DNA from: Hymenobacter profundi
Lineage (GTDB): Bacteria; Bacteroidota; Bacteroidia; Cytophagales; Hymenobacteraceae
Direction: 5' to 3'
Length of the DNA: 64,000 nucleotides
Assembly (NCBI RefSeq): GCF_019334315.1
Contig: NZ_JAHWGL010000008.1
Coordinates: 1 to 64,000, forward strand
The position numbers and the translations under genes were made by a program. A model generated the notes under the pieces. That model saw nothing but the letters and a program-made list of their open reading frames with translations, searched no databases and had not been told where the DNA came from. This document shows positions 17,304 to 26,406 of the stretch, piece after piece (positions within the stretch are counted from its first letter, which is position 1; each line of letters opens with the position of its first letter).

Positions 17304-17963
17304 ATGAACTCCACGCTGCTTTTTGCCGGGCTACTTAGCCTGCCTACCCTGCTGATGGCTCGGCCGGCTATGGCTATTCCCACACTTCCTACCCACGATA
17401 GAGAACAAGCGCCCGCTGACGGGGAAAAGCGGCCGGTGCTATTTGGGGTGAAAGCAGGGGCCAACCTGATCAACATGAACTTCAACCGGGGCTACCCCCG
17501 GCCCGCCGTGCCGGTGGAGGCCAGCTACCGGGTAGGGGCGGTAGCCGGCCTGACCATGCGCGTGCCACTGGGACAAAAGTGGGCGCTGGAGCAGGATTAC
17601 CTATTTGCCCAAATGCGCGGCGCGAACAAGAATACTGATAGTCAGTATAGCTTCGCCTACCTCTCCCTACCCCTCACGATACGCTACCAAGTGCTGCCGC
17701 GTCTATGGGTGCTGGCCGGCCCCCAGTTCGACCTGCTGATTCGGGCGGAGCAAACTGTGGCCGGTGCCACCACCAACACCACCCACGACACGGAGGAGCG
17801 CAGCATCCTGAGTACTGCTGGTGTAGCTGTGCAGCTAACAGACCATCTAAGCCTAACAGCTCGCTACTTACGCGGCTTCAACCACGTAGGGCTGGGCCAG
17901 CGCTCCAACTTGGAGGAATTTAAGTACGAAGGAGTGCAGCTAACGGCAGGGTATGAGTTTTAA
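17304..17963 (+). CDS. Outer-membrane beta-barrel protein (PorT-like)
   Basis: A 219-residue protein with a signal peptide (cleavage near ARPAMA). After a polar linker it alternates strand-like segments: FGVKAGANLINMNF, YRVGAVAGLTMRV, WALEQDYLF, FAYLSLPLTIRYQV, LWVLAGPQFDLLI and a C-terminal LTAGYEF ending in phenylalanine. This fits an eight-strand outer-membrane barrel. No ligand can be proposed. Confidence 0.8.
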   Translation: MNSTLLFAGLLSLPTLLMARPAMAIPTLPTHDREQAPADGEKRPVLFGVKAGANLINMNFNRGYPRPAVPVEASYRVGAVAGLTMRVPLGQKWALEQDYLFAQMRGANKNTDSQYSFAYLSLPLTIRYQVLPRLWVLAGPQFDLLIRAEQTVAGATTNTTHDTEERSILSTAGVAVQLTDHLSLTARYLRGFNHVGLGQRSNLEEFKYEGVQLTAGYEF

Positions 17964-17969
17964 GAAACG

Positions 17970-18074
17970 GTGTAGAGACGCGTACTCGCGTCTCATCGTT
18001 GCTGATGGTATTTATCTTGGATGTAATCAGGTGGTGCCGTTCAACGAGGAAACGCAAGTATGCTTCTCTACATC
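17970..18074. repeat. Family E inverted repeat, diverged copy
   Basis: Related to 8928-9013. The left arm carries GAGACGCG-TACT-CGCGTCTC, which differs from the first copy by paired changes that keep the small hairpin intact; the right arm (18044-18074) has decayed. It lies 6 bases behind the barrel gene, between convergent genes. Confidence 0.8.
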
Positions 18075-18103
18075 ATCTAACTTCGAGCAGCGCGGCAACC
18101 AGC

Positions 18104-18661
18104 CTACCCCGCAACACGGGCCAGGTAGGTCGGGCGCGTGAGCTGATACTGCATCAAATCGAAATACTGCCCATTTTTGCGCACGTGCTGGTGCAGTTCG
18201 GCTTCCCACAGCATGCCGGCGTGTTGCATCACTTTGCCAGAAGCTAGATTAGCAACCAGGTGTGTGGCGAAAATCTTGTGTAGTTCCAGTGTCTCGAAGC
18301 CGAAGGCTAGCACGGCCCGTAGCGCTTCCGTAGCTATACCATGGTTCCAGAACGGCTTGCCTACCCAATAACCTGCTTCGGCCCGGTTGAAACGCTGCTC
18401 CACGGTGAGGCCAATGCCGCCGACAAACTGCCCTGTCTCGCGTAACTCGATGGCAAATACGTGGTGTTGGCCGCTGGCAAAACCCTGATTGGCCGCGTTC
18501 AACCAGTAAATGGCGTCGTCTTCCCCATAAGGATGCGGAATATTCAGCGTCATGTTGGCTACAGTCGGCTCGTTGGCCAGTTGCACAATGGTTGGAATAT
18601 CATGCGCTAGCGGCTGGCGCAGTAGCAGCCGTTCGGTGACCAGGGTAGGGTAGGAGTTCAT
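18104..18661 (-). CDS. GNAT N-acetyltransferase, RimJ/RimL type
   Basis: A 185-residue acetyl-CoA-dependent acetyltransferase. The N-terminal ERLLLRQPLAHDIPTI, a central GGIGLTVE strand, the acetyl-CoA site region GYWVGKPFWNHGIATEALRA and NLASGKVMQHAGM are those of the RimJ/RimL group, which acetylate N-termini of ribosomal or other proteins. The true target is unknown. Convergent with the barrel gene. Confidence 0.88.
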   Translation of the reverse strand: MNSYPTLVTERLLLRQPLAHDIPTIVQLANEPTVANMTLNIPHPYGEDDAIYWLNAANQGFASGQHHVFAIELRETGQFVGGIGLTVEQRFNRAEAGYWVGKPFWNHGIATEALRAVLAFGFETLELHKIFATHLVANLASGKVMQHAGMLWEAELHQHVRKNGQYFDLMQYQLTRPTYLARVAG

Positions 18662-18780
18662 GGCGGCAAGGTACGTAAGGCGGCAGGTAGACGCCGAAAT
18701 TATGGCGGGTGCATTGGGAAGTCTGGGCTGGTGTGCGTAAGCTGCCGTTTCAAATCAGCTGTGCGCCTACTTTCCTTCCG

Positions 18781-20289
18781 ATGCCCGAACCTCTGCTCTC
18801 GCTCGAAAACGTCACCGTTCGTCATCTCAACCGCGTTCTGTTCGCTGATCTGAACTTTCGGCTAGAACCCGGTCAGCACTGGGCACTGGTAGGCGAAAGC
18901 GGTTCCGGCAAAAGTGCCCTGCTTGCTACCCTGGCCGGCCACCTGACCATCACCGGCGGCCGGGCCACCTACCCCCGGCTCGATGCATTGGCGCAGGAGC
19001 GTGCCGCCGCAACCCACGACCCGCTGTTCACCTGGCGCCGCCTGGTGAGCTTCGTGCCTGCCCGCCCCAGCTTCCGCACGCTGGCCAACACCACCGAAAT
19101 CTACTACCAGCAGCGCTTCAACGCCACCGATACCGACAGCGTGCCCACCGTAGAAGACTACCTGCGAGCCGTACCGCTGGCCACCGCCGCACCTCACTGG
19201 ACTTACGAACGGGTAGTAACCCTCCTACGCCTGAACCAGCTGCAAACCCAGCGCCTCATCAAGCTCTCCAACGGCGAAACCCGCCGCCTGCTACTGGCCG
19301 CGGCCCTACTGCGCAACCCGGCGCTGCTGCTGGTGGACATGCCCCTCACCGGCCTTGATGTACAAAGTCGTGCGGCCTTCGATGAGCTGCTGACGGCAAT
19401 CATGGCCTCGGGCATCACGGTGGTAATGGCGACTAGTCCGCACGAAGTGCCTGCTGGCATCACGCACGTGGCGGTGCTGCAAGCGGGTAGGGTAGCGGCA
19501 ACACAGCCAAAGGCCGATTTCCACCCCGATCAGCTTGCCGCAACCGGCTTGCCTACCCTGGATGAAGCAGAGCTGCGCGCCCTGCTAGCCCTCACGCCGC
19601 CCCCACAGTTTCAAACTATCGTACGCCTCGAAGACGTGACCATCCGCTATGGCGACAAGGTCGTGCTCGACCACATCAACTGGGAAGTGAAGCCCGGCGA
19701 GCGGTGGGCGCTGACCGGCCCCAACGGCGCCGGTAAAAGCACCCTGCTCAGCCTACTCAACGGCGACAACCCCCAGGCCTATCGCCAGCGCATCACCCTC
19801 TTCGACCGGCGCCGCGGCAGCGGCGAGAGTATCTGGGACATCAAAAAGAAGATTGGCTTTGTGTCGCCGGAGCTGTTCCAGTATTTCCCGGCCCGGCAAA
19901 GCTGCCTGCACATCATCGAGTCGGGCTTCTACGAAACGCTGGGCCTGCTCCGCCCCAGCCAGCCCGATAAGGCCGCCATTGCCCGCCGCTGGCTGCGCCT
20001 ACTGGGCCTGGAGGGGCACGCCGCTACACCCTTCCGTCAGGTGGCTACCAGCGTGCAGCGCCTGTGCCTGCTGGCCCGCGCCCTGGTGCGCAACCCACCC
20101 CTCTACCTCTTCGACGAGCCCTGCCAGGGCCTCGACGCCCAACAGCAACAGCACTTCCGCCACGTGCTCGACCGCATCTGCCAGGTCAGCAATGTCACGC
20201 TCATCTACGTGAGCCACTACCCCCACGAAATCCCGCAAAGCGTGACGCAGGTGCTGCGGCTGGAGCAGGGTAGGCGGGTGGAGAACTAA
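18781..20289 (+). CDS. Double ABC ATPase without membrane domain (ModF-like), asymmetric sites
   Basis: A 502-residue protein with two fused nucleotide-binding domains. NBD1 has Walker A GESGSGKS (38-45) and signature LSNGE (162-166), but Walker B is LLLVDMP, with methionine 187 where the catalytic glutamate should be. NBD2 has Walker A GPNGAGKS (313-320) and a normal LYLFDEP (441-447), but its signature is VATSVQ (421-426). Pairing NBD1 Walker sites with the NBD2 signature gives one dead site and one intact site. E. coli ModF has this domain plan; its function is not well established. ATG 18781 starts at the conserved region. Confidence 0.85.
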   Translation: MPEPLLSLENVTVRHLNRVLFADLNFRLEPGQHWALVGESGSGKSALLATLAGHLTITGGRATYPRLDALAQERAAATHDPLFTWRRLVSFVPARPSFRTLANTTEIYYQQRFNATDTDSVPTVEDYLRAVPLATAAPHWTYERVVTLLRLNQLQTQRLIKLSNGETRRLLLAAALLRNPALLLVDMPLTGLDVQSRAAFDELLTAIMASGITVVMATSPHEVPAGITHVAVLQAGRVAATQPKADFHPDQLAATGLPTLDEAELRALLALTPPPQFQTIVRLEDVTIRYGDKVVLDHINWEVKPGERWALTGPNGAGKSTLLSLLNGDNPQAYRQRITLFDRRRGSGESIWDIKKKIGFVSPELFQYFPARQSCLHIIESGFYETLGLLRPSQPDKAAIARRWLRLLGLEGHAATPFRQVATSVQRLCLLARALVRNPPLYLFDEPCQGLDAQQQQHFRHVLDRICQVSNVTLIYVSHYPHEIPQSVTQVLRLEQGRRVEN

Positions 20290-20347
20290 TTCAGATGTAA
20301 TCTGAACTCACTTGATACATTCAGGAGAATGTGAAAATGGCCATTTA

Positions 20348-21628
20348 CTAATCAATTATGTCTGGCAATCCAGCTAGTTCTAACAATTCTTTTTTGTCTT
20401 GGTATCTTAACCATATTATAAAACCTCGGTCAACAACATTTAATCTTAAATTAGTTTGATCGTAATCTAATACAATAGGAGTTATATTCTTTTTTACTTG
20501 TAAACCTGAACAATTTTTTAGCGCCTGAGTGATATTTCCAGGATTAAGTTCCATTTCTTTTGGATGCTTTATTGCGATAGTTTCACGAATTTTAGAAAAT
20601 CTAATTCCGTTTTCTAATTCACTAGTTTCACATTTTAAGATAGGATATAATAGCCATTTATACATCTCTAATTCAGTTGTCTGAAAGCCATCAGCAAAAT
20701 GCGTTATAAATGAATTGTATCTGCCGGACTGTTGATTAACTATGCTTTTTATAATGCTCTCAATGTCTCCTTGGTTACCAATTTCTATAAAATGCTCTTG
20801 AGTTTCTTCAACTTTTTCCTTTATACATGCTTGGTAACATGCTTCTTGTACTATGTATATACTCTCAAATGCATTAATAATTAATTTGTTTATAAAATCA
20901 TCATTAAATTTAATATTTAGCAAAGCGCTTCCTTCAGATATTACTTGTCTCAATTCTTCATCTGACCATTTGTCTGCATTAACAGTAACTACCCTTCCTG
21001 TTAGATCACCATTGTACACAATAAGCCTATTCTCCTCAAGCCAAACGCCAACAATAACGAATATAAGTTTTGATATTTCATGGTAAGCCTTCAACATTAC
21101 AGCAAAATCTCTTTGCACTTCGGTCTTGAGATAATGAAAATCTTCTAATATTATATACTTATTAAAATTTATAATCTTTAAAGCTTCTATTACATCATTA
21201 ACGTCTTCTATATCAAGTTCTATAGGTGCTGTTGTTTTCTCTGAAGCCTTAGTTCCTTCTATTTCAGCTCCTGCGTCAAACATTCCAAATAAGGCTTTGA
21301 ATGTAGCTACTACTTTAGCCTTTCCAGATACAGATGTTTTGTTTGCTACAGTAATTTCATAACCAGCTCTTTTTAAAATATTAGAATTTATTTCTCTTAT
21401 ATCATTTCTATTAGAACACTGTATTAATATATATTCTTTTTCTTTGAGCTGTTTCTTTCTTAGAGAAGTTTTGCCCTGCTTAGAGCTTCCAAATATTACT
21501 ATGTGCTTCCCGCGCTTAAGGTTGTGAACGAAAGTGTTATCTACTGTATCTCTTTCAACATAATTAAGAGGTATATCTCTAGATATCCCAAAAACTTCGG
21601 TTATCTGATGAATTCTTTCAGGCTTCAT
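20348..21628 (-). CDS. AT-rich stand-alone P-loop ATPase
   Basis: A 426-residue protein with Walker A GSSKQGKT at 47-54 and Walker B IILEDF at 159-164, no membrane segment or signal peptide. The ATPase core is preceded by a short leader with RDTVDNTFVHNL and followed by about 200 residues of mostly helical sequence. Base composition, about one third GC by eye with many ATA and TTA codons, is unlike every neighbour, and it lies alone between a ModF-like gene and the icd terminator. It looks horizontally acquired. Lone AAA/STAND-like ATPases of this kind often occur in defence contexts, but nothing nearby proves that. Confidence 0.8.
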   Translation of the reverse strand: MKPERIHQITEVFGISRDIPLNYVERDTVDNTFVHNLKRGKHIVIFGSSKQGKTSLRKKQLKEKEYILIQCSNRNDIREINSNILKRAGYEITVANKTSVSGKAKVVATFKALFGMFDAGAEIEGTKASEKTTAPIELDIEDVNDVIEALKIINFNKYIILEDFHYLKTEVQRDFAVMLKAYHEISKLIFVIVGVWLEENRLIVYNGDLTGRVVTVNADKWSDEELRQVISEGSALLNIKFNDDFINKLIINAFESIYIVQEACYQACIKEKVEETQEHFIEIGNQGDIESIIKSIVNQQSGRYNSFITHFADGFQTTELEMYKWLLYPILKCETSELENGIRFSKIRETIAIKHPKEMELNPGNITQALKNCSGLQVKKNITPIVLDYDQTNLRLNVVDRGFIIWLRYQDKKELLELAGLPDIID

Positions 21629-21641
21629 AATAATTATAATT

Positions 21642-21674
21642 AAAAAAGGCCAGCTATTATGCTGGCCTTTTTGT
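21642..21674. terminator. Terminator of icd
   Basis: AAAAAAGGCCAGC and GCTGGCCTTTTT form a perfect stem with a six-base loop. It follows the icd stop on the minus strand and lies only 14 bases ahead of the ATPase start, so the ATPase promoter must overlap or sit in this short gap. Confidence 0.88.
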
Positions 21675-21685
21675 AAGAGTGGTAA

Positions 21686-22951
21686 TTACATCCGGTTGAT
21701 AATCTCATCACCGAACTCGCTGCATTTCAGCAGGGTAGCACCGTCCATGAGACGCTCGAAGTCGTAGGTAACGCGCTTGGAGGCGATGGCAGCTTCCAGA
21801 CCGCTGTAGATCAAGTCGGCGGCTTCTTGCCAGCCCATGTACTCCAGCATCATGGCACCCGAGAGGATAACCGAGCCGGGGTTCACCTTGTCGAGGTTGG
21901 CGTACTTGGGCGCGGTGCCGTGGGTAGCCTCGAAGATAGCGTTGCCGGTCATGTAGTTGATGTTGGCACCCGGTGCAATACCGATACCGCCCACGATGGC
22001 AGCCAGTGCATCGGAGATATAGTCGCCGTTCAGGTTCAGGGTAGCCACTACCGAGTACTCGGCGGGGCGGAGCAGAATCTGCTGCAAGAACGCATCGGCG
22101 ATGCTGTCTTTAATCAGAATCTTACCGCTTTCCAGAGCAGCTTTCTGCTGCGCGTCGGCTACTTCCTGGCCCTGCTTGGCCAATACTTTGTCGTACTGTG
22201 CCCAGGTGTATACTTTGTCGCCAAACTCGCGCTCGGCCAACTCATACCCCCAGGTTTTGAAGGCACCCTCGGTGAACTTCATGATGTTGCCCTTGTGCAC
22301 GATGGTCACCGACGGCTTCTTGTGCGTGATGGCGTACTCGATGGCCGCGCGCACTAAACGCTCCGTGCCCTCTTTCGATACTGGCTTGATGCCGAACGAA
22401 GACGACTCGGGGAAGCGGATTTTCTTCACGCCCATCTCGTCTTGCAGGAATTCCAGCATTTTCTGAGCCTGGGGCGTGCCGTTCATGTACTCGATACCGG
22501 CGTAGATGTCTTCCGTGTTTTCGCGGAAAATCACCATGTCGGTCAGGTTGGGCTGCTTCACGGGCGAGGGCACACCCTCAAACCAGCGTACGGGACGCAC
22601 GCAAGCGTACAGGTCCAGTTCCTGGCGTAAGGCCACGTTCAGCGAGCGAATGCCACCGCCTACGGGGGTAGTCAGGGGGCCTTTAATGCCTACCAGGTAC
22701 TCGCGGAAAGCGTCCAGCGTTTCGTTGGGCAGCCAGTTGTTTACTTGCTTGAATGCTTTCTCACCGGCCAGAACCTCTTTCCACACCAGTTTCTTGGAGC
22801 CGCCATAGGCTTTCTCCACTGCTGCGTCGAATACTTTTACGGATGCCGCCCAGATATCGGGACCCGTACCGTCGCCCTCAATGAATGGGATGATGGGCTG
22901 GTCCGGCACATTCAATTTGCCGTTCTGGATGGTAATTTTTTGTTCTGCCAT
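21686..22951 (-). CDS. icd: NADP-dependent isocitrate dehydrogenase
   Basis: A 421-residue enzyme converting isocitrate to 2-oxoglutarate with NADP in the citric acid cycle. The substrate loop [21 protein letters not shown], the conserved [15 protein letters not shown] and the acid pair in [24 protein letters not shown] are characteristic of the E. coli-type homodimer, as is the [11 protein letters not shown] coenzyme segment. Length matches. It is monocistronic with its own terminator. Confidence 0.96.
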   Translation of the reverse strand: MAEQKITIQNGKLNVPDQPIIPFIEGDGTGPDIWAASVKVFDAAVEKAYGGSKKLVWKEVLAGEKAFKQVNNWLPNETLDAFREYLVGIKGPLTTPVGGGIRSLNVALRQELDLYACVRPVRWFEGVPSPVKQPNLTDMVIFRENTEDIYAGIEYMNGTPQAQKMLEFLQDEMGVKKIRFPESSSFGIKPVSKEGTERLVRAAIEYAITHKKPSVTIVHKGNIMKFTEGAFKTWGYELAEREFGDKVYTWAQYDKVLAKQGQEVADAQQKAALESGKILIKDSIADAFLQQILLRPAEYSVVATLNLNGDYISDALAAIVGGIGIAPGANINYMTGNAIFEATHGTAPKYANLDKVNPGSVILSGAMMLEYMGWQEAADLIYSGLEAAIASKRVTYDFERLMDGATLLKCSEFGDEIINRM

Positions 22952-23009
22952 TGTGAAAAGTGTCAGTTGTTAGGTGACGGTCTATAAAGTGTTACGATTG
23001 GTAAAATGA

Positions 23010-23101
23010 CTGTCATCCTGAGTGGAGCGAAGGACCTTCTCACGGTAGCGCGGTTGCTGCACGATACACGTTATATCGCTTCGCTCCACTCAGGATGACA
23101 G
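23010..23101. repeat. Family A inverted repeat element, shortened right arm
   Basis: CTGTCATCCTGAGTGGAGCG pairs with CTTCGCTCCACTCAGGATGACAG at the right end. The right arm lacks the inner GTGAGAAGGTC part found in other copies. It abuts the stop codon of the M16 gene on the minus strand. Confidence 0.85.
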
Positions 23102-23103
23102 GG

Positions 23104-26067
23104 TTAATACCCAAAAATCTCTTTCAGGGTAAGTTGTTGAACCTTGCCGTATTTAGCAAGCTCCTTGAAATTCAAACGGTCTTTGGAGCCGATAACGAGA
23201 ATGGTTTGGTTCTGGCCTTTGACTTTAGCCTCCTGAAACTTCTTCAAGTCGTCAAAACTCATGTTGTACGTTTTCTCATACACGTCGCGGCGCACATCAT
23301 AATCGAGACCGAGGCGTTTGGCGCGCTCGTAGCTCATCAGGATATTCGACTTCGTGATGCGCTCCGTGGCGATGCTGTTGCGAATGGCGTTCTTGGCAAT
23401 CGTTAGGTTCGCTTCCGCCGCGGGCATATCGTTCAGCAAACCCGCCATGCCAGCCATAGCCTCGGGCAGCTTGTCGCTCTGCGTGCCGATGTAGGAGGTG
23501 ATGTAGTTGGAGCGACCCAGCTTATCGGCACTCGCGTAGCGCGACGAGGCCGAGTAAGCCAGCGCCTTGCTCTCGCGCAGCTCCTGGAACACAATGCTCC
23601 CCATCGACCCACCGAAATACTCGTTGTACAGGCTCACCGTGGGCACCAGCGCTTTATCGTAGGCGTCGCCCTTGGTTAGGAACAGAATTTCGGCCTGCAC
23701 CATGTTGTAGTCCACCCAGTATACCTGGCGCTGGTTCATGGGCTGCTCGGCAAAGTCCTTGTCGGCCGGTACGGGCTTGAGGGTAGGGGGCGTTTTGTGG
23801 TCAGCGTTCAACACAGCCACTACCTTATCGGTAGGCTGGGGACCGTAGTACAATACCCGGTGCTGGTAGCCCGTGAGCTGCTGAATGCGGCTGATGAGGT
23901 CCTGCGGCTTGAGCGCCTTTAGCTCCTTCTCGCTGAGTTGGGTCGTGAATGGATTCTTGGGGCCATACTTGGCGTAGTTCACCATGGCCTGTTGCAGAAT
24001 CACGTTCTTGTTTAGCTTGGCATCCTGGCGGGCTTTCAAGGTACCGGCCACCATGTTTTTGAGGGCCTCCGCGTCGGCCTTGGGGGCGCGCAATAGGCTT
24101 TCGAATAGCTGCAAAGCGAGCTCCATGTTGCTGTCGAGGCCGGAGAGACTCACGAACGTACGGTCCTGCCCGCTGCTCACCGAGAACGAACAGCCTAGTT
24201 TGTAGAACTCCTGCTGCAATTGCGCGGCCGTGTACTTATCAGTGCCCAGGTACTGGAGGTAGTCGGTGGCTAGGCCCAGGCGTGGGTCAGCATTGGTGCC
24301 CATATCGAGCACGTAGTAGAGATTGAACAGGTTATTCTCAGCGTTGCGGGTGTAGAACACCGGCACGCCCGAACTCAACTTAACTTCCTGAATATCCTTC
24401 TTGTAATCTACAAACACCGGCTGCAATTCCGGCGACTGCATAGCTGTCACCTGCTTGTAGAAGTCGGAAGCGGCATCGCGGTTCACGGGCACCGGCGTAA
24501 TGGCCGGCTTCACTACCTTCTCGGTGGTTTTGTCCTGGCCGGTGCGCTTGTATACCACCACGTAATTGTTCTGGTAGTACTGATTAGCCACGCGCACCAC
24601 ATCTTCCTTCTTGATCTTGGCGAAGTCGTCGAACTGCTTGAGGTAGTCTTTCCAGTCTTGGCGGGCAATGAACGCCGCTACAAAAGCACCCGCGCGGGCT
24701 TCGTTGTCCTCGTAGCTCTTGGTGCGTTGCAGCTCCTCGTTGTTGATGATGGCCGGAATCAGCCACTCCGGGAAGTCGCCCTTCTTTACCTTGTCCAGCT
24801 CGCCTAGCAGCAGCGCCTTCACCTGGTCCAGGGTTTGGCCCTGGCGCGGGGTAGCGTACATGATGTGCGAGGAATAATCATCGTTCAAATCCGTGAACGA
24901 TGCCGCCTGCAATACTTTCTGCTGCTGATTCAGGTCGAGGTCGATGAGGCCGGCCTGACCGTTGGTCAGGATCTTGTCGATCATGCGTAGCACCAGCGCG
25001 TCGTCGGTGGTAGTACCGGGAAAGCGGAAGCCCAGCATCACGTTCTCGGCCGATGGCCCTACCACTTCCTTCACCAGCGGGGTCGTGATGGGCGCTTCCT
25101 TGGCCGCTTCAAACTGTGGCACCGGCTTGCGCTCCAGCTGCCCGAAGTACTGGTCAATCAGGCGGATGGTCTGGTCGTAGTCCAAGTCGCCGCTCAGGGC
25201 TAAGGCCAAGTTGTTGGGCACGTAGTATTGCCCGAAATACTTCTTAATCTCCGTAATCGACGGATTTTGCAGGTGCTCAATCGTGCCGATGGTCGTCTGG
25301 GTACCGTATTCGTGCTTCTGGTAGAGACCAGCGTTCAGCGCCTGGTATTCCTTGGAAAAGTCGTTGTCGAGGGTGCGGTTTTTCTCCTCGTACACGGCTT
25401 CCAGCTCCGTGTGAAACAGACGCGGCACCATCTCCTTCAGTCGCTCGCTCTGGATGGCGGCCCACTTCTCGATCTGGTTGCTCGGAATATCCTCCTGATA
25501 CACCGTCTGCTCCACCGAGGTGTAGGCATTGGAGCCTTTCGAGCCAATGGCGCCCATCACCTTATCGTACTCATTCGCCACAGCCAACTTGGCTGCTACG
25601 CTCGATACGGAGTCGATCTGGTGGTAGAGCTTCTTGCGCTGCGCCGCGTCGCGGGTGGCGCGGTACTGCTCGTATAGTCCTTCAATTTTATCCAGCTCCG
25701 GCTTCTCAGCCTGCCAGTTTTGCGTGCCCAGTTTGGAAGTGCCCTTGAACACCATGTGCTCTAGGTAGTGTGCCAGACCGGTAGCGTTGTGCGGGTCATT
25801 TTTGGAGCCGGCGCGCACAGCCAGGTACGTCTGGATGCGCGGCGCGTCGTCGTAGTCAGAGAGGTAGACCGTCAGGCCGTTATCCAGCGTGTAGATACGG
25901 GCTTTCAGCGGGTCGCCTTCCACCGTTTCGTACTTGTACTCTTTCTGCTTCGCGGCGGTAGCGGGGGCTTCGGTGGCGGGAGCAGTAGCGGCCGGTTTGC
26001 TGGACTGGCATTGGGTGAAACCCAGGGTAGCCAGGGCCGGAAGTACTAGTAGAAGGGGTTTTTTCAC
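23104..26067 (-). CDS. M16 family zinc metallopeptidase, two-domain
   Basis: A 987-residue pitrilysin-type protease. The inverted zinc motif is HYLEH (H100, E103, H104), with the distal glutamate in ELEAVYEEKNR. The C-terminal half repeats the fold without a zinc site, as in bacterial two-domain M16 proteins. The N-terminus is a signal sequence ending LGFTQC at residue 20, possibly a lipoprotein cysteine, followed by an Ala/Pro/Thr linker, so it should act in the periplasm. Its substrates are presumably peptides. Confidence 0.93.
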   Translation of the reverse strand: MKKPLLLVLPALATLGFTQCQSSKPAATAPATEAPATAAKQKEYKYETVEGDPLKARIYTLDNGLTVYLSDYDDAPRIQTYLAVRAGSKNDPHNATGLAHYLEHMVFKGTSKLGTQNWQAEKPELDKIEGLYEQYRATRDAAQRKKLYHQIDSVSSVAAKLAVANEYDKVMGAIGSKGSNAYTSVEQTVYQEDIPSNQIEKWAAIQSERLKEMVPRLFHTELEAVYEEKNRTLDNDFSKEYQALNAGLYQKHEYGTQTTIGTIEHLQNPSITEIKKYFGQYYVPNNLALALSGDLDYDQTIRLIDQYFGQLERKPVPQFEAAKEAPITTPLVKEVVGPSAENVMLGFRFPGTTTDDALVLRMIDKILTNGQAGLIDLDLNQQQKVLQAASFTDLNDDYSSHIMYATPRQGQTLDQVKALLLGELDKVKKGDFPEWLIPAIINNEELQRTKSYEDNEARAGAFVAAFIARQDWKDYLKQFDDFAKIKKEDVVRVANQYYQNNYVVVYKRTGQDKTTEKVVKPAITPVPVNRDAASDFYKQVTAMQSPELQPVFVDYKKDIQEVKLSSGVPVFYTRNAENNLFNLYYVLDMGTNADPRLGLATDYLQYLGTDKYTAAQLQQEFYKLGCSFSVSSGQDRTFVSLSGLDSNMELALQLFESLLRAPKADAEALKNMVAGTLKARQDAKLNKNVILQQAMVNYAKYGPKNPFTTQLSEKELKALKPQDLISRIQQLTGYQHRVLYYGPQPTDKVVAVLNADHKTPPTLKPVPADKDFAEQPMNQRQVYWVDYNMVQAEILFLTKGDAYDKALVPTVSLYNEYFGGSMGSIVFQELRESKALAYSASSRYASADKLGRSNYITSYIGTQSDKLPEAMAGMAGLLNDMPAAEANLTIAKNAIRNSIATERITKSNILMSYERAKRLGLDYDVRRDVYEKTYNMSFDDLKKFQEAKVKGQNQTILVIGSKDRLNFKELAKYGKVQQLTLKEIFGY

Positions 26068-26186
26068 AGGAAGGCGGTGCGGAGGACTTAAGAAATCAAA
26101 GATAGGGGGCCTCTTTTGGAATAAAAAGCCCGACCGTCCCCGAAATACCCCGTCGCACCCGCGAAGTGCGAAATTTTGTGTATAGG

Positions 26187-26406
26187 ACCACGGATTCGCT
26201 CGGATTTACCGGATTAGTCGGATTTTGTGGATGTACCTTCTCCGTTTGTTATCCTGAGCTTGCGAAGGACATTCTGCCAGTTGAACGAGTCGTTATAATA
26301 CCTGTAGTTCTACCGTGATAAGGCCCTTCGCAGGCTCAGGATGACAGCCAAGCCGCAATCGTCTACAAAATCCGATCAATCCGAAAAATCCGCCAGAATC
26401 CGTGGT
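26187..26406. repeat. Nested inverted repeats: CGGATT arms around a family A-like core
   Basis: Outer arms 26187-26231 and 26362-26406 pair at roughly 37 of 45 positions; each holds four CGGATT units about 9-10 bases apart (26191, 26201, 26210, 26219). Inside, 26247-26347 is a separate family A-like inverted repeat (ATCCTGAGCTTGCGAAGGAC / CTTCGCAGGCTCAGGATGACA). The right outer arm ends at the base before the dnaX stop codon. Confidence 0.85.

Noticed and set aside
20290..20306. Small hairpin TTCAGAT-GTA-ATCTGAA behind the ModF-like gene as terminator
   Set aside because: Weak seven-pair AT-rich stem without a T-run; too little to call.
21827..22357. Long antisense frame over icd (and similar ones over the M16, dnaX and pheT genes)
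   Set aside because: Mirror frames are expected in GC-rich genes with strong codon bias; the sense proteins are unmistakable.
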